Shown here piece after piece: positions 8,711-15,507 of a stretch of DNA of 26,081 nucleotides; the first letter of the stretch is position 1, and every line of letters begins with the position of its first letter. The stretch lies in contig JAJQJO010000004.1 of assembly GCA_021323495.1 (NCBI GenBank), positions 1 to 26,081 of the forward strand, given 5' to 3'. The translations under genes and the position numbers were made by a program. This DNA is from Cellvibrio sp. Lineage in GTDB: Bacteria > Pseudomonadota > Gammaproteobacteria > Pseudomonadales > Cellvibrionaceae. The notes below the pieces were generated by a model. It had not been told where the DNA came from. It searched no databases and saw only the letters and a list, made by a program, of their open reading frames with translations.

Positions 8711-9832
8711 TCATTGTGTTGGTGCCGGTGGAACTTCCAGGCCCTGGCGGCCATAAAAATCGGCTAAAAAATCATCAAACGTATTGTCACTCAGGGCCTT
8801 GCGCATATCGGCCATGATCCGCTGGTAGTAGCGCAGGTTGTGGATAGTATTTAATTGCGCACCCAACATTTCATTGCATTTATCCAGATGATGCAGATAA
8901 GAGCGCGAAAAATTTTTGCAGGTATAACAGTCACACTGCGCATCCAGCGGGCCAGTATCATCGCGATATTTCGCATTGCGCAATTTAATTACACCTTCAC
9001 TGGTAAACAAATGGCCATTGCGCGCATTGCGCGTGGGCATTACGCAGTCGAACATATCCACACCGCGGCGCACCCCCTCAACCAGATCCGCCGGTTTGCC
9101 CACGCCCATCAAATAACGCGGTTTATGTTTGGGCATTTGCGGTGTGAGGCTTTCAAGGATACGCAGCATATCTTCTTTGGGTTCACCCACCGACAAGCCG
9201 CCAATCGCATAGCCGTCAAAACCAATCTCTACTAAACCGGTCAGGGATTCAGCGCGCAGGTTTTCATACATGCCGCCCTGCACTATGCCGAATAACGCCG
9301 AGGGGTTATCACCATGGGCAATCCTGGAACGCTTTGCCCAGCGCAGGGACAATTCCATCGAATCGCGCGCTTCATGGATACTAGCCGGATAAGGTGTGCA
9401 TTCATCAAAAATCATCACTACGTCCGAACCCAAATCGCGCTGCACTTGCATGGAGGTTTCGGGGTCGATAAATACTTTGCTGCCGTTGATCGGCGATCTG
9501 AAAGTCACGCCGTCTTCCGTAATTTTGCGCAACTTGCCCAAGCTGAATACCTGGAAACCGCCGGAGTCGGTAAGGATCGGCCCCTTCCATTGCATAAAAT
9601 CATGGAGGTCACCGTGCGCCTTTATCACTTCGGTACCGGGGCGCAGCATTAAATGAAAGGTGTTGCCCAGAATGATCTGCGCACCTATATCTTCCACATC
9701 GCGCGGGGTCATGCCTTTTACCGTACCGTAAGTACCTACGGGCATAAATGCCGGAGTCTCGACCGTACCGCGCGGAAACTTCAATCGGCCGCGACGCGCC
9801 CTGCCCGTCTGGCTATCTAATTCAAATTCCAT
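8711..9832 (-). CDS. tgt: tRNA-guanine transglycosylase (queuosine pathway)
   Basis: The enzyme exchanges guanine 34 in the anticodon of tRNAs for Asp, Asn, His and Tyr with the queuosine precursor preQ1. The 373-residue product (E. coli 375) shows catalytic residues D89 (ILTDSGGFQVFSL) and D262 (MFDCVMPTRNARNGHLF). The zinc site is C300, C302 and C305 (CDCYTC) plus a downstream histidine near 331. The ATG at 9832 matches the family start (MEFELDSQTGRARRG), but no Shine-Dalgarno precedes it. A GTG at 9850, six codons upstream, has AGAGAG 6 nt before it and may be the true start. The gene follows queA after about 50 bp, and queA supplies the next enzyme in the pathway. Confidence 0.97.
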   Translation of the reverse strand: MEFELDSQTGRARRGRLKFPRGTVETPAFMPVGTYGTVKGMTPRDVEDIGAQIILGNTFHLMLRPGTEVIKAHGDLHDFMQWKGPILTDSGGFQVFSLGKLRKITEDGVTFRSPINGSKVFIDPETSMQVQRDLGSDVVMIFDECTPYPASIHEARDSMELSLRWAKRSRIAHGDNPSALFGIVQGGMYENLRAESLTGLVEIGFDGYAIGGLSVGEPKEDMLRILESLTPQMPKHKPRYLMGVGKPADLVEGVRRGVDMFDCVMPTRNARNGHLFTSEGVIKLRNAKYRDDTGPLDAQCDCYTCKNFSRSYLHHLDKCNEMLGAQLNTIHNLRYYQRIMADMRKALSDNTFDDFLADFYGRQGLEVPPAPTQ

Positions 9833-9881
9833 AAAACATTGGTTAGTCACGATCATCTCTCTGGGTTCAGATAAATAGCAT

Positions 9882-10964
9882 TCAAATAGACGCGCCCACT
9901 GGTTGCTGTGCAGCAGCGGGATTGCGGGTGATAAACATGGCATCGCCATAACTGAAAAACCGGTATTGCCGCGCAACGGCTTCTTGATAAGCCGCCATGG
10001 TAAAACCATAACCGGCAAAGGCCGATACCAACATAATCAAGGTCGATTCAGGCAGGTGGAAATTGGTTACCAAGGCATCCACTACCTGGAATTGGTAACC
10101 GGGATAGATAAAAATATTGGTCTCACCCTGATACGGATGGATAGTGCCTTTTTGCGTCGCCTCGGCATAACCCTGCGCCGCAGATTCCAGGCTGCGCACA
10201 CTGGTGGTCCCTACCGCAATTACACGTTTGCCTGCCGCCCTGGTTGCACGCACCAATTCACAAACCTCGGGCGATACATCCATAATTTCCGAATGCATCT
10301 GGTGTTCGGCAATATTATCGACGCGCATATTCTGGAACGTCCCCGCGCCCACATGCAATGTTACAAACGCAATATTCACGCCTTTTGCGCGCAATTGTTC
10401 CAGCATCAACTCATCGAAATGCAAACCTGCAGTCGGCGCAGCAACAGCGCCCTGCTCTTTGCTATACACGGTTTGATAGCGCTCGCGGTCAGCAGCAATG
10501 TCTTCCCTGTCTATATAAGGAGGCAACGGCATATGGCCAATACGATCCAGAACAACTAACGCAGAATCATCACCCAGGAATTCCCACTCAAACAAGGCAT
10601 CGTGGCGGGCGACCAATTGCACCCGGGTACCGTCTTGCAATATTACGTGTGAATCGACCTTTGGTGCTTTACTCGCGCGGGTGTGGGCGAGCACACGGCG
10701 GTTATCCAGCACCCGTTCCACCAGAATTTCTACCTGCCCGCCCGAGGTTTTCTGGCCAAATAATCGCGCAGGAATTACCCGGGTATTGTTGAACACCATT
10801 AAATCGCCCGGTTCAACCAGGTTAAGCAGATCGGGAAATTGCCCATGGGTAAGCTGCCCACTCAGGCCATCCAATTGCAATAAACGGCTACCCCGCCGCT
10901 GCGCAGCAGGGGCACGGGCGATAAGGGCATCGGGTAACTCGTAAGAAAAATCCTGGCGGCGCAT
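9882..10964 (-). CDS. queA: S-adenosylmethionine:tRNA ribosyltransferase-isomerase
   Basis: QueA transfers and isomerises the ribosyl part of S-adenosylmethionine onto preQ1-modified tRNA, forming epoxyqueuosine after the Tgt step. The 360-residue product (E. coli 356) starts MRRQDFSYELPDALIA, close to the E. coli N terminus. It carries family blocks DLMVFNNTRVIPARLFG, PTAGLHFDELM, THVGAGTF-like LHVGAGTFQ, and NFHLPESTLIMLVSAFAG. The ATG at 10964 is chosen by this alignment; an in-frame TTG at 11033 adds 23 residues that do not look like the family. It is the first gene of a queA-tgt-secD-secF run. I did not find a confident promoter, or a preQ1 riboswitch, in the 262 bp upstream. Confidence 0.97.
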   Translation of the reverse strand: MRRQDFSYELPDALIARAPAAQRRGSRLLQLDGLSGQLTHGQFPDLLNLVEPGDLMVFNNTRVIPARLFGQKTSGGQVEILVERVLDNRRVLAHTRASKAPKVDSHVILQDGTRVQLVARHDALFEWEFLGDDSALVVLDRIGHMPLPPYIDREDIAADRERYQTVYSKEQGAVAAPTAGLHFDELMLEQLRAKGVNIAFVTLHVGAGTFQNMRVDNIAEHQMHSEIMDVSPEVCELVRATRAAGKRVIAVGTTSVRSLESAAQGYAEATQKGTIHPYQGETNIFIYPGYQFQVVDALVTNFHLPESTLIMLVSAFAGYGFTMAAYQEAVARQYRFFSYGDAMFITRNPAAAQQPVGASI

Positions 10965-11187
10965 GGTAATAAAGGCTTGTGTGGGATTGGATTTAAAAGG
11001 TCGGCAGGGTATACCAAATTTGGACAAGTTCAAAATAACGCGACAGCCACTTTGGCTTCATTTATCCCAAAATGAGGCTTTTGGAGGATTAGGCACAAAC
11101 ACTGAATCGCTTTTTGATCAAGTTGCCTGATATTTGAATCATGAGGATTGTTAAATGAAAGCTTTATGAGGTTTTCGTAATTAGTGT

Positions 11188-11215
11188 TTGACAGCAAGCC
11201 CCAAATCATTAAAAT
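11188..11215 (+). promoter_or_regulatory. Sigma-70 promoter of tRNA-Leu
   Basis: A consensus -35 box TTGACA (11188-11193) is followed after 16 bp by the -10 box TAAAAT (11210-11215). A GC-rich stretch GCGCACC then lies at the expected start of transcription, a few bases before the mature tRNA. GC-rich discriminators are typical of stringently controlled stable-RNA promoters. Confidence 0.8.
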
Positions 11216-11226
11216 GCGCACCACTC

Positions 11227-11312
11227 GCCAGTGTGGCGGAATTGGTAGACGCACCGGATTCAAAATCCGGCGCCCTTAAAGCGTGTCGGTTCGAGTCCGA
11301 CCACTGGCACCA
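11227..11312 (+). tRNA. tRNA-Leu, anticodon CAA
   Basis: The acceptor arms GCCAGTG and CACTGGC pair perfectly, followed by discriminator A and an encoded CCA end. The anticodon stem CCGGA/TCCGG holds the 7-base loop TTCAAAA, so the anticodon is CAA (reads UUG). A long variable arm follows, as expected for a class II leucine tRNA. The T arm contains GGTTCGAGTCC, and the D arm region GGCGGAATTGGTAGACGC is typical for Leu. It stands alone between its own promoter and terminator. Confidence 0.98.
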
Positions 11313-11318
11313 AATCCG

Positions 11319-11350
11319 AAAAGGGCTTACAGCAATGTAAGCCCTTTTTT
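11319..11350 (+). terminator. Rho-independent terminator of tRNA-Leu
   Basis: A perfect 13-bp stem (AAAAGGGCTTACA with TGTAAGCCCTTTT) around the loop GCAA runs directly into further T residues. It begins 7 nt after the CCA end. Confidence 0.95.
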
Positions 11351-11507
11351 ATTGGGTCAATTAATCGCTATAAAATCCCTGCTCAACCGCCCTGGACTCT
11401 GACCAGGTTGTCCAGTCGCCAGCCCTTGTTACGAATTCGAGTTATTCGGCTCGAGCAGATATCAAGCTGCGCCTGCGCCCATGAATTTTTACAGCTAAAA
11501 AGAAATG

Positions 11508-11531
11508 AAAATTAATGTGGAAATTAATTTT
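11508..11531. repeat. AT-rich inverted repeat upstream of the cyclase-like gene
   Basis: Nine-base arms AAAATTAAT and ATTAATTTT are perfect inverted copies around the 6-bp spacer GTGGAA. The repeat sits just upstream of a candidate promoter, where a regulator could bind. An operator role is inference; AT-rich arms can arise by chance. Confidence 0.5.
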
Positions 11532-11541
11532 AAAACTTTCT

Positions 11542-11569
11542 TTTACCGACACATTTGAAGAAAGATAAT
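11542..11569 (+). promoter_or_regulatory. Candidate promoter for the cyclase-like/FHA and RDD genes
   Basis: A -35-like TTTACC (11542-11547) and a -10-like GATAAT (11564-11569) are separated by 16 bp. They would give a leader of about 90 nt before the ATG at 11667. Confidence 0.45.
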
Positions 11570-11666
11570 TATTAAGGAATCCATCTGGCGCTTCGAGCTT
11601 TTGCGCCTGAAACATAAAGCGCATATCATACCTACTCCAGCGCCCCAACCTCTTGTCACATATCGC

Positions 11667-12566
11667 ATGAATCAACGCAGCCAAACCCAAGCCATTATGT
11701 TTGCCGATGTTTCCGGCAGTTCGGTGCTATATAAGCGGGTGGGAAATGAAGAAGCCAAAGCGACTATTGATGATGCCGTGCAATTTATGACGGCACTGAC
11801 AATAGTTCATGACGGCACCCTGGTGAAAACCATTGGTGATGAAATCATGGCGCGCTTTAATTTGGTTAGCCAAGCCTGCGAAGCGGCTATCGCTATCCAG
11901 CAACGCAGTATCAAAGAGCCCCGCCTTAAAGAGTTGGGAATCCGCATCGGCATGGCCTACGGTGAAGTACTTATCACCAGCAATGATGTTTTTGGCGATA
12001 GGGTAAATGACGCCGCCTGCGTGGCGCATATCGCCCGCGCTAACCAAATTGTGATTACCCAATCGGTTGTGGATGCCATGGATAATTCCCTGCGCCGCGA
12101 TTGCCAAATGTTTGATCGAATTAATATCAAAGGCGAAACCGAGAAGACATTGATTTATCGCCTGGAGTGGGAACACTCCGGCAAAGATAACCGCGCAACT
12201 ATGGTAATGCCAATTCACGACATAACCCGTTTCGTCGACAAATTCCAATTGGAGTTAGTGGTAAATGACCGGACGATTGCATTGTTGCCCGAACAGACAC
12301 CTTTTCAGATCGGACGCGACCCGCACAAAGCACAGTTACTGATTGAAAATGAGTTGGCCTCACGCGAGCATTGTCATATTGAATTTCGTCGCGGCAAATA
12401 TGTACTCGCCGACCATTCCACTAACGGAACTTATGTTTATCTGGATGAACAGGCGCCGCCAATTTATTTGCGCCGCGAAGAATTACCGCTACAAGGCCGG
12501 GGATTTATTGGCCTTGGTCAAACTGTCACTCCTACTACACCTTGGGCGCTGCATTTTAAAGTGTGA
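11667..12566 (+). CDS. Class III adenylate/guanylate cyclase-like domain fused to an FHA domain
   Basis: The 299-residue protein has an N-terminal class III nucleotide cyclase homology domain (about 5-170) and a C-terminal FHA phosphothreonine-binding domain (about 192-285). In the cyclase half the metal-binding aspartates are D14 (MFADVSGSS) and D58 (KTIGDEIMARF). The adenine-recognition pair appears to be K54 and D111, and N114 lies in the motif FGDRVNDAACVA. The transition-state arginine, normally four residues after that asparagine, is C118 here, so catalysis is doubtful. The FHA half keeps IGRD, SREHCHIEF and DHSTNGTYV. The ATG at 11667 lacks a clear Shine-Dalgarno. It overlaps the RDD gene by 4 bp and is likely co-translated with it. 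It may be an active cyclase or a degenerate nucleotide sensor. Confidence 0.88.
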   Translation: MNQRSQTQAIMFADVSGSSVLYKRVGNEEAKATIDDAVQFMTALTIVHDGTLVKTIGDEIMARFNLVSQACEAAIAIQQRSIKEPRLKELGIRIGMAYGEVLITSNDVFGDRVNDAACVAHIARANQIVITQSVVDAMDNSLRRDCQMFDRINIKGETEKTLIYRLEWEHSGKDNRATMVMPIHDITRFVDKFQLELVVNDRTIALLPEQTPFQIGRDPHKAQLLIENELASREHCHIEFRRGKYVLADHSTNGTYVYLDEQAPPIYLRREELPLQGRGFIGLGQTVTPTTPWALHFKV

Positions 12567-13054
12567 AACCACCTTCCATGACTATTGCCAATTCCGTTGA
12601 GTATTCCACACCCGGTTTGTTGCGCCGGTTCGCCGCTATGGTGTATGACAGCCTGTTAGTAATGGCTATTAGTATTTTGTACGCTGCGATTATGACCGGT
12701 ATCAATATAGCGATTAAGGGAGCGCCTGCCACTGGTGAACGCATCACATGGGGAGCTTTTGGAATGGTGGTTTTTATCGGCTGGATTTTAACTATCGGTT
12801 GGTTTTTTTGCTATTTTTGGCATAAATCCGGACAAACATTGGGCATGAAAACCTGGCGGATGAAAATTGTAACCAGTGAAAATTTGAATTGCCCAAGCTA
12901 TACGCAATGCATCATTCGCTTTTGCTGCGCACCTATCTCACTCTGTGTATTAGGTGCGGGTTATTGGTTGATGTATGCCAACACCGAGCGGCAGACATTA
13001 CACGATAAAATCAGCAAAACACGTACACTTTTATTGAGCAAAGAAAAAAAATAA
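12563..13054 (+). CDS. RDD family membrane protein
   Basis: This small inner-membrane protein has about three hydrophobic segments (around SLLVMAISILYAAIM, MVVFIGWILTIGWFFCYFW, and CCAPISLCVLGAGYWLM). The RDD signature is visible as LLRRFAAMVYDSLLV near the N terminus and QTLHDKISKTRTLLL at the end. Biochemical role is unknown for most of the family; some members are proposed transporters. The GTG at 12563 overlaps the preceding stop as GTGA, giving 163 residues and suggesting translational coupling. The ATG at 12578 would give 158 residues. It ends 5 bp from the convergent lptG stop codon with no terminator visible between them. Confidence 0.88.
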   Translation: MKPPSMTIANSVEYSTPGLLRRFAAMVYDSLLVMAISILYAAIMTGINIAIKGAPATGERITWGAFGMVVFIGWILTIGWFFCYFWHKSGQTLGMKTWRMKIVTSENLNCPSYTQCIIRFCCAPISLCVLGAGYWLMYANTERQTLHDKISKTRTLLLSKEKK

Positions 13055-13059
13055 AACTT

Positions 13060-14118
13060 TTAGCGTGCCCTGTTCAACAAATAAATTCCCAGTCCAAAGC
13101 ACAACATGATAGGGATCATCACTGCGACCAAAGGCGGGAAGCCAAACACCAGACTCGACGGCCCCAGTAACTTTTGCAACAGCACAAAACCTATACCAAA
13201 TACCACACCGGTAAAAATCCGCTGCCCCATAGTTACGCTGCGAAGTGGGCCAAATACAAACGAAATTGCAATAAGCACCAGGCTGGCGGTCGCAACAGGT
13301 TGCAGAATTTTTTGCCAGAAAGCCAAACTGTAGTTACTCGCTTTGAGATTTTGCGCCTCAAGGTAATTAATGTAGTAATGCAAATTGCGCATGGAAATAT
13401 CTTCCGGCGCCAGCACCAGGATATTAAATAAATTCGGTGTCAATGGTGTATCCCAACGACGCGACGCAATCGTTTCATTGCGCACGCCAGTCTCTTCCAA
13501 AAAGCTGATGGAGATATCACTCTCCTGCCAGTATCCATCCTGATAAATCGCTTCTTTGGTAAAACTGGCTGTTTCCAATTGATGCTGGTCATTAAATTGA
13601 TACCGCGTCAAACCATATATAACTCCATTCGGTAACACGGCATTGACATACATAAATTCATTGCCTTCGCGGTTCCAGACTTTTTGTGGCGCCTGCTGGG
13701 TGATATTGTATTTTAAAAAATGCCGCCGGTTTTCCGCCATTTGTTCGGTATAGGGCGATACAAATTCACCCAGCAATAACGCAATAGCAATAAAAATAAG
13801 GGCCGGGCGTAACGCAATCCAGGCGATACGTTTTACTGACACGCCTGCTGCGCGCACAATCACCAACTCACTGGTGCTGGCAAGCAAGCCAAGGCCAGCA
13901 AGACAACCTATCAGACAGGAGTAAGGGATCAAATCGTACAAACGGCGCGGCACCGTCAGCGCCATATAATAAAAGGCTTCAAGTGCGGTATAAGCCCCGG
14001 TGACTTTTTCTAACTGGCTAATCAAACCAAAAATAAAATCCAGCGCAATAAACACCAGTAGCGTCATCGCAATTGCATAAAAGACCGTGCTTGATATATA
14101 AGCCGTAATCTTACGCAT
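13060..14118 (-). CDS. lptG: LPS export ABC transporter permease LptG
   Basis: LptG with LptF forms the membrane part of LptB2FG, which extracts lipopolysaccharide from the inner membrane for transport to the outer membrane. The 352-residue product (E. coli about 360) has the family layout: three N-terminal membrane segments, a periplasmic beta-jellyroll region (about 120-260), and three C-terminal segments ending GLGIYLLNRAR. Characteristic pieces are AGVSVKRIAWIALRPALIFI and PLRSVTMGQRIFTGVVFGIG. The start ATG at 14118 overlaps the lptF stop by 8 bp and has AGGAC upstream, so the two are translationally coupled. Confidence 0.95.
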   Translation of the reverse strand: MRKITAYISSTVFYAIAMTLLVFIALDFIFGLISQLEKVTGAYTALEAFYYMALTVPRRLYDLIPYSCLIGCLAGLGLLASTSELVIVRAAGVSVKRIAWIALRPALIFIAIALLLGEFVSPYTEQMAENRRHFLKYNITQQAPQKVWNREGNEFMYVNAVLPNGVIYGLTRYQFNDQHQLETASFTKEAIYQDGYWQESDISISFLEETGVRNETIASRRWDTPLTPNLFNILVLAPEDISMRNLHYYINYLEAQNLKASNYSLAFWQKILQPVATASLVLIAISFVFGPLRSVTMGQRIFTGVVFGIGFVLLQKLLGPSSLVFGFPPLVAVMIPIMLCFGLGIYLLNRAR

Positions 14119-15211
14119 GGGCCGTCCTCACCGTTTTGTTGCGCGATTGCATGAGCACCTGCCAATTCAACATAAGCAAGGCGATTATCAGGAACGGGAT
14201 ATGGACTATCCACACACCTAACCACACCGATAAATCCCCTTCTGCAATCGCACCGCGTGCATTGATCAAAAATGCGAGATAAAAAATATAAATCAAAATC
14301 GCCGGCAGCATTTTCAAGTAGCGCCCCTGACGCGGATTGGTTTTGCTCAGTGGCACTGCTAGCAACGTTGCAATCAACACCATCAGCGGCATAGAAATAC
14401 GCCACTGAAGTGCCGCTTTGCTATCCAAATCGCTCGCTGACAATAATTGCGCTGTGGTTTTACCATCGGCCTCACTTTCAAATGCAGCTTCACTGGTGGT
14501 CGGTGGCAAATAGCGTCCCCACTCACTAAAGCGGGTGATCTTGAACTCGCTGGTGCCGGGGTGCCCCTCATAACGATGCCCGTTATGCATTATCAGATAG
14601 CGCTGGCCATACTCCGGTTTATAAGCCTGCTCACCGGTTTCGGCGACCACAATACTGGAATTACTTTGGCCATCTTGCTGGGCCACAAACACTCGCTCCA
14701 AACGCTTGTTATCGTCACTCACCTGTTCGACATAAGTCATGATGCGTCCCTGCCCTATGGCCTGGAAGCGCCCTTCCTGCAAGCTCTCGAACTCGCTGCG
14801 GTTGCGCTGTTCAGCGAGGACTTGTTCGGTAAGTTGCGCACCCAATGGACTCAACCAAAAACTGAACATGGCGACCACCAAAGCCACCAGCGCAGCTGGC
14901 ACCAGGGTAATGCGCACCAATTGCCATTGGCTCATCCCGGTTGCCGATAGCACCACCATTTCGCTTTCAATATACATGCGCCCATAAGCGAGCAAAATCG
15001 CGAGATAAAAGCCCAGTGGCAAAATCAATTCGAGGAGATTGGGCATACGGTAAGCAATGATGGTAAAGAGCACATCTACCGCAAGCTTGCCCTGTGCTGC
15101 ATCATCAAGGTAATCGCTGAATTTTCCCGAGAGAAAGATGGTAAGCAAAATCGCACTCACCGCTAAACTGGTGATCAATAAATCCCGCGAGAGATAACGA
15201 AAAATAATCAA
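14111..15211 (-). CDS. lptF: LPS export ABC transporter permease LptF
   Basis: LptF is the partner permease of LptG in the LptB2FG lipopolysaccharide exporter. I place the start at TTG 15211, giving MIIFRYLSRDLLITSL. AGGA lies 8 nt upstream, the resulting 366 residues equal the E. coli length, and family members start with an MIIxRYL-like sequence. An in-frame ATG at 15235 would add eight residues but has no ribosome binding site. Visible family blocks include AYGRMYIESEMVVLSATGMS, a periplasmic jellyroll region (about 120-250), and AVPLSKTNPRQGRYLKMLPA before the last membrane segments. It is divergent from pepA, the arrangement common in gammaproteobacteria. Confidence 0.94.
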   Translation of the reverse strand: MIIFRYLSRDLLITSLAVSAILLTIFLSGKFSDYLDDAAQGKLAVDVLFTIIAYRMPNLLELILPLGFYLAILLAYGRMYIESEMVVLSATGMSQWQLVRITLVPAALVALVVAMFSFWLSPLGAQLTEQVLAEQRNRSEFESLQEGRFQAIGQGRIMTYVEQVSDDNKRLERVFVAQQDGQSNSSIVVAETGEQAYKPEYGQRYLIMHNGHRYEGHPGTSEFKITRFSEWGRYLPPTTSEAAFESEADGKTTAQLLSASDLDSKAALQWRISMPLMVLIATLLAVPLSKTNPRQGRYLKMLPAILIYIFYLAFLINARGAIAEGDLSVWLGVWIVHIPFLIIALLMLNWQVLMQSRNKTVRTAHA

Positions 15212-15261
15212 TGTGATATTCCTGTCATTCGACATTAGTTACTGGCATGTACAAATTTTAT

Positions 15262-15284
15262 CCAGCACTTATCCGCAGTGCTGG
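15262..15284. repeat. Perfect 8-bp inverted repeat between lptF and pepA
   Basis: Arms CCAGCACT and AGTGCTGG flank a 7-nt spacer in the 296-bp divergent intergenic region, about 50 bp upstream of lptF. It may be a regulator site for one or both promoters or a leader hairpin. I could not assign reliable -35 and -10 boxes in this region. A second, weaker hairpin lies at 15374-15391. Confidence 0.45.
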
Positions 15285-15507
15285 TACGCTCATGCCAATA
15301 TCTTTAACGCCATTAACCTTCATAGAAAGTTCCGATAACTTCCAAGGATGAAATGCGCACGCGTGACTAGTGACTTGCACCAGGCTGCAAGGTTCAACTT
15401 TCGCCGAATTTTGCCGCCATGCCTCGCACGAATTGTGGCATTATCACGCACCGCGCCCGATTTGTCTTGAGCGAATTTTTTACTGCTTTTTTTACCAAGG
15501 ACTTTCT

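Larger units (their letters stand above)
11351..11666. other. Non-coding stretch between tRNA-Leu terminator and the cyclase-like gene
   Basis: This stretch of about 316 bp has no convincing gene. It holds a loose inverted repeat (CTGGAC...GTCCAG near 11393), the AT-rich inverted repeat at 11508-11531 and a candidate promoter at 11542-11569. An in-frame TTG at 11601 could extend the downstream protein by 22 residues, but it has no ribosome binding site. Confidence 0.6.

Noticed and set aside
9903..10559. Plus-strand open frame of about 218 codons
   Set aside because: Antisense to queA; the frame is open because of codon bias on the opposite strand.
10965..11226. preQ1 riboswitch or promoter upstream of queA
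   Set aside because: I looked for a preQ1 aptamer-like hairpin and A-rich tail and for good -35/-10 boxes on the minus strand. Only weak matches (for example TATACC at 11008-11013) were found, too poor to report.
11030..11263. Minus-strand open frame of 77 codons upstream of queA
   Set aside because: It runs through the tRNA-Leu gene and its promoter and ends against the queA leader; no ribosome binding site or family resemblance.
11227..11312. tRNA-Leu as an integration site for a mobile element
   Set aside because: No repeat of the tRNA 3' end, integrase gene or change in gene content is seen nearby.
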